NCBI GenBank assembly: GCA_021796055.1
Contig: JAJYOS010000297.1
Coordinates: forward strand, 1 to 7,601
From: Bacteroidota bacterium
GTDB taxonomy: Bacteria > Bacteroidota > Kryptoniia > Kryptoniales > JAKASW01
Reading direction: 5' to 3'
DNA: 7,601 bases
The position numbers and the translations under genes were made by a program. Below, in pieces: positions 1 through 6,832 of the stretch. Every line of letters begins with the position of its first letter. The first letter of the stretch is position 1. The notes below the pieces were generated by a model that searched no databases, was not told the origin of the DNA, and was given only the letters and a program-made list of their open reading frames with translations.

Positions 1-167
1 TGCAAAACAATGCTTGTTGCGCCCGAGAGGTTCGCGCCAACGGCGGACGGATCGTAGGTGACTGTAAGCGTGTCGCCCGGCTTCGCGCCGGATGGAAGTA
101 CCTGTGAGATCTGCGCCACAGCAGATCGGAGGACAAGGAATACTAACGCGATAAATGTCTTTTTCAT
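1..167 (-). CDS. Exported protein of unknown function, N-terminal part (3' end outside the window)
   Basis: An ATG at 167 opens a frame that runs off the window edge after 55 full codons. Residues 1-19 (MKKTFIALVFLVLRSAVAQ) look like a signal peptide with cleavage after AVA, although an Arg late in the hydrophobic stretch is unusual. The visible mature part, with PSGAKPGDTLTVTYDPSAVG then ANLSGATSIVL, reads as the first strands of an Ig-like or carbohydrate-binding-like beta domain. Similar openings occur ahead of thioredoxin-like or other domains in secreted FCB proteins, but the fragment is too short to name a family. A weak AGGG lies 8 nt before the start. It is downstream of the hairpin at 252-285, so it may be a separate transcription unit, though no promoter was recognised in the 141-nt spacer. 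It is short but supported by the signal peptide, the strand and the gene order. Confidence 0.7.
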   Translation of the reverse strand, partial: MKKTFIALVFLVLRSAVAQISQVLPSGAKPGDTLTVTYDPSAVGANLSGATSIVL

Positions 168-251
168 GTGTGATTCCCTACGGTGCCACCACGAAGTTGA
201 GGTTTCGGTTAAAACGATCAAGAGAGAAACGCGACTCAGACTCAAACGACA

Positions 252-285
252 CCCCGTCCCGGCGCACGACTCGGCCGGGACGGGG
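252..285 (-). terminator. Perfect 12-bp stem with 10-nt loop, probable terminator hairpin of the CBM20-like gene
   Basis: Positions 252-263 (CCCCGTCCCGGC) and 274-285 (GCCGGGACGGGG) are exact inverted repeats around a 10-nt loop. The stem is almost all G-C and would be very stable. It begins 23 nt after the TAA at 309, where a terminator is expected. The run of T that an intrinsic terminator needs is poor (TGTCGTTTG on the minus strand), and the plus side has none, so it may instead stabilise the 3' end of the mRNA or attenuate readthrough. Confidence 0.6.
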
Positions 286-308
286 CAACCAGAAGGAGGA
301 ACAAATGA

Positions 309-1922
309 TTACTTAAGCAACATCATCTTCTTGACTGAAGAGAAACTTCCCGCGCTGAGGCGGTAGAAGTAGACGCCGCTCGCGAACCTTCCCGCGTTGA
401 ATGTGGCTGCGTAGTTGCCTGCTTTTTGCAATCCCGAATAAAGCGTGGCAACTTCCTGCCCCAGTACGTTGTAGATCTTTAACGTCACGAAGGCGTTTTT
501 CGGAATCGAGTAATTAATTTGCGTCGTCGGGTTGAACGGGTTCGGATAGTTCTGCGTAAGATCGAACTTCGCCGGCACTCCGTTGGGAATCTGCTTGATG
601 CCTGTTCCGGGATTCGCCGGATCCATGTCGCCGAAGTGATTATAAACAGATTGGCTAGATCCTGACAGCACGACTGAGTGGTTGACTCCGATATTGGATT
701 CGTTGTCAATGAGACTGCCGTTGCTGACGACTCCGCCGATGGTCAAAGTATCGTAGCCGTCGAACTTGGCTCCGAACTTATACTCCACATATGAAGATAC
801 ACCCGCTCTGAAGACGAGCTTCAGAGACCACTTACCATCAGCTGCCACGCTGTCTCCATGCGTACCATCATCATACATCCTATGAAGCATAGCGGTTGTG
901 TCTATTGCACTGCTCTCATCTACCGTATCGGAGAGAGGCCAGCCAGCGCCGGCCCAGTTCAATGGGCGGACGCTTCCTGATATCCATACCCCCTTCAAGT
1001 TCTTTATCGCCTTGTAATGAATTCCGTCGTACGCATTGTTCATGTCTACGTGAAATGTCACCGTGTCTGCTACGGTGCTGGGCGAAGTCACATGCAAGTA
1101 TGGAGTCCAGAGGATTGTCGTGTCTTTGTTCGGGAAAGAGAAGAGATACCCGTCGACCTTGCTTCCCGGAGGTGAACTTTCGTAGCCGCCGTTGCTGAAC
1201 TGATCCTTCCCTGCACAGTAAGCCTTGTATCGTACATTCGATCCGACGATATAGCTCAACGAAAGCTGGACTTCGTAAACGGACGGGTTTTCCAGGCTCT
1301 GGTACAATCTCGCACCACCCGTGCCCCATCCTGGAAGCGGCGCTTCGCCGTTCACAAACACCGAATCATTCGCATCATCGAACCCCTCACCGATGAGCTT
1401 TGACATGTTTACCTGAAAAGTGATGCTCACCTTCGCGGTAACACCGGGCTTCTGGTTGCCGAAATATGCCAATGGAATTTGCTGCGAGGCATCGGTGGTT
1501 ATGGAATCGGTTCGATTACCAGGAATATTTTCCCACATGCCGCCATTGGTAACGCTGTCGCGATAGGAGTTGGCTGAATTGATCATGACAAACTTGTAGT
1601 TGATGGTCTTCCCCGAAGCTGTATCAGGAAACACGACCGTCAGAGTGAAGATGGAATCGTTCGTTGTCGACTTGGCCATCCTGAACGCTATTCCACCCCA
1701 GTTTTGATTCCCGGAAGAACCATAATGCCCGGTGTCTCCTGCCATAACCTGGAAATCACCGCGTATGACAACCGTGTCTGTCGACGCGTTGAAGGTTCCG
1801 GCCTGCATCATAGCCCCCATGTGAACCTGAAAAGTGACATTCTCAGTAGCCTTTGTCGGGCTGCTCGCCGCCAGCGTTACCAAAAATGCCACGACCGCTA
1901 AAGCCGTTAAGCGCTTTAACAT
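309..1922 (-). CDS. Secreted protein with three CBM20-like (starch-binding-like) modules and a T9SS type A sorting domain
   Basis: A complete 537-residue protein. The signal peptide covers about residues 1-25 (MLKRL, a hydrophobic stretch to about 20, cleavage near PTKAT-EN). Three related beta modules follow, each opening with an alternating strand: VTFQVHM (29), ITFQVNM (168) and VTFHVDM (288). Each then has a Gly/Trp-bearing strand (W75, W199, W323/W328) and a YKF-type strand (Y109, Y232, Y381). Module 1 has the CBM20-like signature W130-E131...N136-R137; modules 2 and 3 keep only parts (Y247-E248; N407-E408...N414-H415). Module 3 also carries YDDGTHGDSVAADGKW (350-365), seen in choice-of-anchor-type domains. 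Residues about 454-537 are a textbook T9SS type A sorting domain: LTQNYPNPFNPTTQINYSIP, LKIYNVLGQEVATL, ASGVYFYRLSAGSF and terminal KKMMLLK. The family role is export by T9SS and surface attachment or release. Binding of starch or another glucan is inferred from the module resemblance; no catalytic domain is present. The gene lies 170 nt after the PorV-like gene, so it may have its own promoter or be the end of the same operon. Confidence 0.92.
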   Translation of the reverse strand: MLKRLTALAVVAFLVTLAASSPTKATENVTFQVHMGAMMQAGTFNASTDTVVIRGDFQVMAGDTGHYGSSGNQNWGGIAFRMAKSTTNDSIFTLTVVFPDTASGKTINYKFVMINSANSYRDSVTNGGMWENIPGNRTDSITTDASQQIPLAYFGNQKPGVTAKVSITFQVNMSKLIGEGFDDANDSVFVNGEAPLPGWGTGGARLYQSLENPSVYEVQLSLSYIVGSNVRYKAYCAGKDQFSNGGYESSPPGSKVDGYLFSFPNKDTTILWTPYLHVTSPSTVADTVTFHVDMNNAYDGIHYKAIKNLKGVWISGSVRPLNWAGAGWPLSDTVDESSAIDTTAMLHRMYDDGTHGDSVAADGKWSLKLVFRAGVSSYVEYKFGAKFDGYDTLTIGGVVSNGSLIDNESNIGVNHSVVLSGSSQSVYNHFGDMDPANPGTGIKQIPNGVPAKFDLTQNYPNPFNPTTQINYSIPKNAFVTLKIYNVLGQEVATLYSGLQKAGNYAATFNAGRFASGVYFYRLSAGSFSSVKKMMLLK

Positions 1923-1929
1923 AGTGTTT

Positions 1930-1935
1930 CTCCTT
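1930..1935 (-). promoter_or_regulatory. Strong ribosome binding site of the CBM20-like protein gene
   Basis: AAGGAG on the minus strand, 7 nt before the ATG at 1922. It is the best Shine-Dalgarno match among the genes of the window and fixes this start. The 170-nt spacer upstream (1923-2092) shows no clear promoter of either the sigma-70 type or the Bacteroidota TTTG/TAnnTTTG type. Confidence 0.65.
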
Positions 1936-2092
1936 GTTTTGATGTGTGGATAATTCCGAGACGCAAGACGTTCTGTGGTACTCCTGTGTCCATGAAGAAT
2001 CCGATTAACGAAGTGCGCCCTATTTTTAGCCTCCGATATGAATCATTTGTATCTGACATCCTGTTAGTAAAACTCTCGCTTTGAATCATGAC

Positions 2093-3100
2093 CTAAAATC
2101 CCACGGTCAAACCGAATTTCTGAATATTCTTTAGCAGGCCGTAATTCTGAAACGCATAGTCGATCTTCACGCTGAAGAAGGTGGAAATATCGTAATTCAA
2201 CCCGACTCCAAGAGTCAGCCCTTCCTGGTTGTCAGGAACAAATAGGGATTTATACCCTACCCTTGCGAAGATCAGATTGTTCCATGAGTACTCCGCGCCC
2301 ATGTTCAACGACTGCACGTTATCGCTTGGATGAATCGCGTCGACGGCCAGAGTGAGCCTGTTAAGTCTGGTGTTCAGCACATCCATCGCCAGCCCGACTC
2401 GGAAGATGAGCGGAAGAGGATAGGAATTTGTGTAATACTGTGCGGGGATTTGCGAGTTCGCGCCGGCGACTGAAGAGTTCGGGCTGACGGTCAACAAAAT
2501 ATCCTGGCCGTCAAGTCTCATATCGGTTCCGAAGTTCGCTATCTCCATTCCGATCTTCATGTCATTAAAAGGCGTGATGTAAAGGAGCCCCGCGTCCATC
2601 GCGAACCCGGTGGCAGACTCTCTCCATATCTGCTGCATGATCATCTTCGCCGTGCCACCGATTGAGAATCTATCGGTAAGGTTCCTCGAATAACTAAGTC
2701 CAATCTCCCAGTCGTTCGCGCTCCAGGTTTCACCCGTGCCATCCGGCTGGTCGACCGTGGTCACGTCGGAGTTTCCGTAAGCCAGGTTGGTAACGCTTAG
2801 CCCGATAGCGTTGTCTTCGTTCAGCGCTACGACCGCGCCGAGGAAATTAAAGGAAGTGCCGAGCAGATAGTTTGTGTGTTCGATGAGGACCTGAGTTCTC
2901 CCACCGCGAGAGATACCGGAAGGATTCCAGTAAAGCGCGGTGGGATCGTTTGCCACCGCCGTGAAGGCGCCTCCCATCGATACTGCTTTCGGTCCAACTC
3001 CGATCCCCAGAAAGGGCGCGGCGGTAGTGCCGACTTTGTTCTGGGCAAATAGCTGGCCCGCGGCCAGGAGAATCACAACGATCAAGTATCTATTCTTCAT
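2093..3100 (-). CDS. PorV/PorQ-family outer-membrane beta-barrel protein
   Basis: A complete 335-residue protein. Residues 1-20 are a signal peptide ending in LFAQ. Residues about 33-62 hold the family hallmark: GVGPKAVSMGGAFTAVANDP followed by TALYWNPSG. The rest is a run of amphipathic strands ending in KFGLTVGF, with the terminal Phe usual for outer-membrane barrels. The family has a FadL-like barrel. In type IX secretion PorV takes substrates from the translocon by their C-terminal signal and passes them to the attachment complex, while PorQ works with PorZ. Many FCB genomes carry extra paralogues of unknown role. At 335 residues it is nearer the short PorQ/UPF0164-type members than PorV of Porphyromonas (about 390), so I do not assign porV or porQ. 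Its gene starts 12 nt after that of a protein with a sorting-like C-terminus, suggesting it may be the dedicated carrier or anchor of that protein (inference). The gene is followed by a 170-nt spacer in which I see no convincing terminator. Confidence 0.93.
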   Translation of the reverse strand: MKNRYLIVVILLAAGQLFAQNKVGTTAAPFLGIGVGPKAVSMGGAFTAVANDPTALYWNPSGISRGGRTQVLIEHTNYLLGTSFNFLGAVVALNEDNAIGLSVTNLAYGNSDVTTVDQPDGTGETWSANDWEIGLSYSRNLTDRFSIGGTAKMIMQQIWRESATGFAMDAGLLYITPFNDMKIGMEIANFGTDMRLDGQDILLTVSPNSSVAGANSQIPAQYYTNSYPLPLIFRVGLAMDVLNTRLNRLTLAVDAIHPSDNVQSLNMGAEYSWNNLIFARVGYKSLFVPDNQEGLTLGVGLNYDISTFFSVKIDYAFQNYGLLKNIQKFGLTVGF

Positions 3101-3106
3101 GTGTCG

Positions 3107-3110
3107 CCTC
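3107..3110 (-). promoter_or_regulatory. Ribosome binding site of the PorV-like gene
   Basis: GAGG on the minus strand, 6 nt before the ATG at 3100. It sits in the 12-nt gap directly after the TAA of the large protein gene. Such tight spacing suggests translational coupling and confirms this start. Confidence 0.6.
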
Positions 3111-3112
3111 GC

Positions 3113-6100
3113 TTACTTTATGATGGCCAGTTTGCCGTACTTCTGACCGACGCCTGGCGCGTCGACGAGGAAGAAATAAACCCCGTAAGCGACTTCCAGA
3201 TTGCTGCTGGTCCGTAAATCCCAGTCGATGGAACCGTTGTCTATGCTCTGGCCCGCGGGCATTTCAAGTTTCCTCAGCATCTCGCCTCTGACTGTGAAGA
3301 TGTAGACCACGGAATTCTTGGGAAGGTGAATGAACGAAATCTTACGCTCACCCCTTCCGCTCGTGATTGTAGGGGGGAGAGGAGGCTCCTGTGAAGTAGC
3401 GGCGACATACGGATTCGGTACAGCTTTTATGTTCGCCATGGAAACCGCCGCCAGTTTCTGGTCAACCTTCGCCGCCTTCGTGCTTATCTCCAACACGTCG
3501 GTACCTACGAACGGCTTTGTCGTGAAGAGTTTTAGCGTGTCACCCGCAGTAGGAAGATGGTTCGTGCTGTCAGTGCCGCTCACGGTCATAAGCCATGTGA
3601 AGTAGACGGAGTCCTGACCAGCAGTTCCTTTCCCATTCTCGAAAAAGAAAACGCGGTCCAGCGGAGCGAGTACGCCGCAATGCTGACCGTAAGCAGTGCA
3701 GTTCGCCTCCTGAAATCCATAAGGCACCAGTTCACCGCTATGCGGATCATACACCCTGAAATTAGTGTTCCGCTTCGGGAAGGTTACCTGGCGTACGACG
3801 GCTCCCGTCTGTGGATTTATTTGCGTAAGAGTGATCTCAGTAGAAGTATCCGCGGACGCGGAGGTCGAATCGAACACAAACACATAATCTCTTGGATATG
3901 CGATGCCCGTTTGCTGCACCCCCGCAATCTTCATTGGCATGAAGTTGTAAGGAAGGTGCGGAAGTTCCGGAGTAGTGTTCCAGCCTGAAGCTGCCGTGTT
4001 GAATGTGACGCTCCAGTCGTTCACAACATTCACATACATTCCATCAAACAAATATTTGTCCTTATCGCCCTGCCCCGACGAAGGGCTGATCGGTATCCTG
4101 GTCGCTCCGCCGGAGGCTGAAAATTTGAGCGTGTCAGGATTTGTAGAATCGGAATAGTCGACGACATAATATCCGTCTGTAATTCTAATCACGCCGTTCA
4201 ACGAATCAGAAAACCCGACTCTGAACTTCTTATCCGGCACGAGCTTCGGATCCACAACGGAGACATAAACCTTACCGGTTCCGAGCACTTTTCCGACAGG
4301 GGACATCAAGTTCGGGGCGTCGGGACCGACGTACCCAGCCGTGGGCGACTGCGGAATTACGGTAACCGTGTTGACATCGGTTCTTACCTGCCCGTTCGAC
4401 GAGACGTTTATATACTTCGGATCTTCCGCTGGATACGTGTCCGCTTGCGGGTCGCCGGTCGTGTATGCGCAAACCGCGTAGTAATATCTCTGTCCGTTCT
4501 GGAGACCTGTATCGGAGAAAGTATGGACGAGCCCGCCGTCGTCTCCGAGATAAAACATCGGTAGTTGTGAGAGATCCTGAGACGGGGGAAGGAAATTTCC
4601 GCGGATGCCGTCATCCAGATCGTACGTGGCAAGCTCGGCTCCTCCCGCTTCAGTGAAACCGGGATCGGTCGAACGGTATATCTTGTAGCCTTCAAACGAG
4701 GGGGCCGACTCAGCAACATTGTCCCACTCCAGAGTCACTTTCTTGTCCCCGGGGATCGCCTTCACATGAGGTTTCGGCGGAGGCATGACGAAGTCGTAGT
4801 TCTTGTCATATATTCGCTGAACAATCTGCTTGTTCCTGAAAATCTGGCTCGAGTCCGCTCCGTAAACGAGTGCCAGTGAGAAACGCTCGGTTTGGTTTGG
4901 AAGGAGCGGGAAGTAGCCCGATGAATAAATGAAGTCTCCGTCCTGCGGCAGCGCCGGAATAACGTCGAAATATCCGGGAACCATCCTGCTCCAGAGAATC
5001 TCGCTGTTGTTCATCGCGGGTGAAGCGGTCTGGTTAAAGAAGTTGAAACTAGTCAGACCGATCTGGTCGGACTCATTCACGTCCGTCTTGTCGAAATGCG
5101 GTTCTCCGTTAGTCGGCCTGCCGTCTCCTTCGCCGACGTCGTTCGTATTCGCGACGCCATCAGCGCCTAAGTCGTCACGCTTTGGATCCCAATTCCCGTT
5201 TTCGTCGCCCGACCAATGGGACTTGATCACGCCCGGATACTTGCCGGTAACAGGATCTCGGTCCTGCGTGTAGTCCGGCACCCAACCGGAGACCATGTTG
5301 CCAGGTCCGCTGTCACGGCTTTCGTCAATCATCGAGTTGCTGGTGCCGCCGCCGGTAAAGTAGTTTCTGTAGTAAAGTGGCCGCTGATCTGTTTTGTAAA
5401 CCTGTCCCTGAGTTGTCATGAAAACGCGCTGATAATGTATGCTGTAGTTCTCGTCTATCAGTCCGTTCAGGTTATCATCCAGACCGTTATTGGGGGTCTC
5501 AGTAAGAGTGTCGCCGTCGTAGATCTTGTAGGCGACTCCCAGCGAGTAAACGACGGCGGTATCGGTGCTGCTTTTCAAAAGCGTGTCGAGCCGCACCACC
5601 GTCCTGGCATAGGTCGTCGGATTAATCGTAATGATTTCATTTGTCGGCCAGCTGGAGCTGGGACCCGGGCTGGTTCTGGATAGAATCCTGGACATAACAT
5701 ATGTATTCGCGGCTGAGTTGAAGCTGAAATCCTGCTGCCCGAATTTCGGGCTGCTTGGATCCACCGCGTCGTTGTCGTTGTCGATGCCGTCAAACGGATT
5801 ACCTGGGCTCTCCAGATAAGCATATCCGACAAACCCGATGTTTCTCCTTACTCCGTTGAGGACGCGGTTGAGGGGGATCCAAAGAGGATCGCTGGTCCTG
5901 TCGTCTGAGTCCCAAGTATATGTAAGGTTGTTGTTCACGTCGAAGAAGCCGAGGTCATCCTGACAATCGACGTAAGTCTGGCCGACGTCGCCAACGCATC
6001 CTCCTACCACTTCTCCGAACACAGTCTTCTTATAGACAGTGGTGCCTATGTTGGTAATGTCGTAGAGCCAGAAAAGCACGTCCTGCGCCTGCACCTGCGA

Positions 6101-6817
6101 CCATTGCATTCCCCTTACCCTGACCACGATTCCGATGCCGTTCCTCGTTGTATCGGTCGAGTCGGGATGGAATGTATAACTTGTCCGCTGTTGGACGCTG
6201 TTATCCGGAGCATCGTCCATGACCCAGTACGATTCCTGATCAGCGCTGAACACACCTTTACCGAAATAGCCGTTCCACTCAGCCTGGCCGGTAGAGTCCA
6301 CCCAGTCGGGGTGATCGGGCCAAACGGAAGGCCATGATGACGGAATGTTGCTTAGCGAAACGGTATCCTGCCGCGGGTTGACATAACCCGGTTCGGGCTC
6401 GAATCCCTGGAAATGCCCATCGGCTGGATCTGTCTTCGCGCTCTGCCCGCTCCTCGGTCCCGGCGAAATGGTCACCGAATGGACCGTTCCGTAAATCGGC
6501 TTGCCGTCCTTGCCGACACCGACAGGATATGTTCCGGGAAGTTCCACCCCGACAAGCGGGGTCACGTCGCCAATGTAGCTGTCCTGTGTCTTCGGGAAAG
6601 GCCAGGCGCCGCGAATGTCGTTCGGATCCGTACCGGATATCTGGCCGTTGTTTCTGAAAGTGATCGCGACGCGGTTGCCATCATGGATGCCGAAGCGCAC
6701 GTACAAAGCGCTTCCCCTATGAGTCTTCGCGTACGGGATTAGATTATCCTGCAGCTGGCCGTACGCAGTAGCGCCGCATGAGGCCAACAGGAGTATCGAT
6801 ATAATAACCTTGCGCAT
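3113..6817 (-). CDS. Very large exported surface protein with Asp-rich segments, a fibronectin type III-like domain and a C-terminal sorting-like domain
   Basis: A complete 1234-residue protein of no known specific function. Residues 1-20 form a signal peptide (cleavage likely before Gln21), although LASC at 11-14 also fits a lipobox. The N-terminal two-thirds is beta-rich with no fold I can name. It carries Asp/Asn-rich stretches resembling calcium-binding thrombospondin type 3-like loops: DGIDNDNDAVD (343-353), NNGLDDNLNGLIDEN (443-457) and a long acidic stretch at about 538-587. Residues about 680-790 look like a fibronectin type III domain (KVTLEWDNV, EGYKIYRSTDPGF, YYYAVCAYTTGD). Residues about 1128-1234 form a closing beta-sandwich with AVPNPYVAAT, GRGERKISFIHLP, IFTVRGEMLRKLE and the ending YGVYFFLVDAPGVGQKYGKL-AIIK. 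This resembles T9SS C-terminal domains, but it is a different subtype from the NYPNPFNPTT tail in the downstream gene. Four of the five mature cysteines form close pairs (274/285, 1040/1047), possible disulfides. It sits between a TonB-dependent receptor and a PorV-like barrel with gaps of 15 and 12 nt. Inference: it is secreted and displayed on the cell surface as a partner of one or both. Confidence 0.92.
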   Translation of the reverse strand: MRKVIISILLLASCGATAYGQLQDNLIPYAKTHRGSALYVRFGIHDGNRVAITFRNNGQISGTDPNDIRGAWPFPKTQDSYIGDVTPLVGVELPGTYPVGVGKDGKPIYGTVHSVTISPGPRSGQSAKTDPADGHFQGFEPEPGYVNPRQDTVSLSNIPSSWPSVWPDHPDWVDSTGQAEWNGYFGKGVFSADQESYWVMDDAPDNSVQQRTSYTFHPDSTDTTRNGIGIVVRVRGMQWSQVQAQDVLFWLYDITNIGTTVYKKTVFGEVVGGCVGDVGQTYVDCQDDLGFFDVNNNLTYTWDSDDRTSDPLWIPLNRVLNGVRRNIGFVGYAYLESPGNPFDGIDNDNDAVDPSSPKFGQQDFSFNSAANTYVMSRILSRTSPGPSSSWPTNEIITINPTTYARTVVRLDTLLKSSTDTAVVYSLGVAYKIYDGDTLTETPNNGLDDNLNGLIDENYSIHYQRVFMTTQGQVYKTDQRPLYYRNYFTGGGTSNSMIDESRDSGPGNMVSGWVPDYTQDRDPVTGKYPGVIKSHWSGDENGNWDPKRDDLGADGVANTNDVGEGDGRPTNGEPHFDKTDVNESDQIGLTSFNFFNQTASPAMNNSEILWSRMVPGYFDVIPALPQDGDFIYSSGYFPLLPNQTERFSLALVYGADSSQIFRNKQIVQRIYDKNYDFVMPPPKPHVKAIPGDKKVTLEWDNVAESAPSFEGYKIYRSTDPGFTEAGGAELATYDLDDGIRGNFLPPSQDLSQLPMFYLGDDGGLVHTFSDTGLQNGQRYYYAVCAYTTGDPQADTYPAEDPKYINVSSNGQVRTDVNTVTVIPQSPTAGYVGPDAPNLMSPVGKVLGTGKVYVSVVDPKLVPDKKFRVGFSDSLNGVIRITDGYYVVDYSDSTNPDTLKFSASGGATRIPISPSSGQGDKDKYLFDGMYVNVVNDWSVTFNTAASGWNTTPELPHLPYNFMPMKIAGVQQTGIAYPRDYVFVFDSTSASADTSTEITLTQINPQTGAVVRQVTFPKRNTNFRVYDPHSGELVPYGFQEANCTAYGQHCGVLAPLDRVFFFENGKGTAGQDSVYFTWLMTVSGTDSTNHLPTAGDTLKLFTTKPFVGTDVLEISTKAAKVDQKLAAVSMANIKAVPNPYVAATSQEPPLPPTITSGRGERKISFIHLPKNSVVYIFTVRGEMLRKLEMPAGQSIDNGSIDWDLRTSSNLEVAYGVYFFLVDAPGVGQKYGKLAIIK

Positions 6818-6824
6818 GAGTCTG

Positions 6825-6829
6825 CCTTT
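6825..6829 (-). promoter_or_regulatory. Ribosome binding site of the 1234-residue protein gene
   Basis: AAAGG on the minus strand, 7 nt before the ATG at 6817. It lies inside the 15-nt gap after the receptor stop codon. This supports both the chosen start and translation from a shared transcript. Confidence 0.6.
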
Positions 6830-6832
6830 GCG

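Noticed and set aside
293..316. Plus-strand AAGGAGG followed 5 nt later by ATG
   Set aside because: The match to a ribosome binding site is very good, but the frame is only three codons (M-I-T-stop) and enters the end of a minus-strand gene, so it is probably chance.
58..366. Open frame of 102 codons on the plus strand spanning the 168-308 spacer
   Set aside because: It overlaps the starts or ends of two minus-strand genes and reads through the hairpin; no recognisable protein features.
916..1329. Open frame of 137 codons on the minus strand within the CBM20-like gene
   Set aside because: Out-of-frame overlap with a gene that has a signal peptide, three modules and a sorting tail; the product is Arg-rich and unlike any family.
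1923..2092. Possible promoter for the CBM20-like gene
   Set aside because: AT-rich patches such as CTAAAAATAG exist on the minus strand, but no partner box at a correct distance was found for either the sigma-70 or the Bacteroidota consensus.
3557..3988. Open frame of 143 codons on the plus strand
   Set aside because: Antisense to the C-terminal part of the large protein gene; composition rich in Arg and Ser, no recognisable domain, no ribosome binding site pattern.
5216..5683. Open frame of 155 codons on the plus strand
   Set aside because: It lies wholly inside the well-supported 1234-residue gene on the other strand, and its product is low-complexity in Val, Arg and Gly with no signal or motif.
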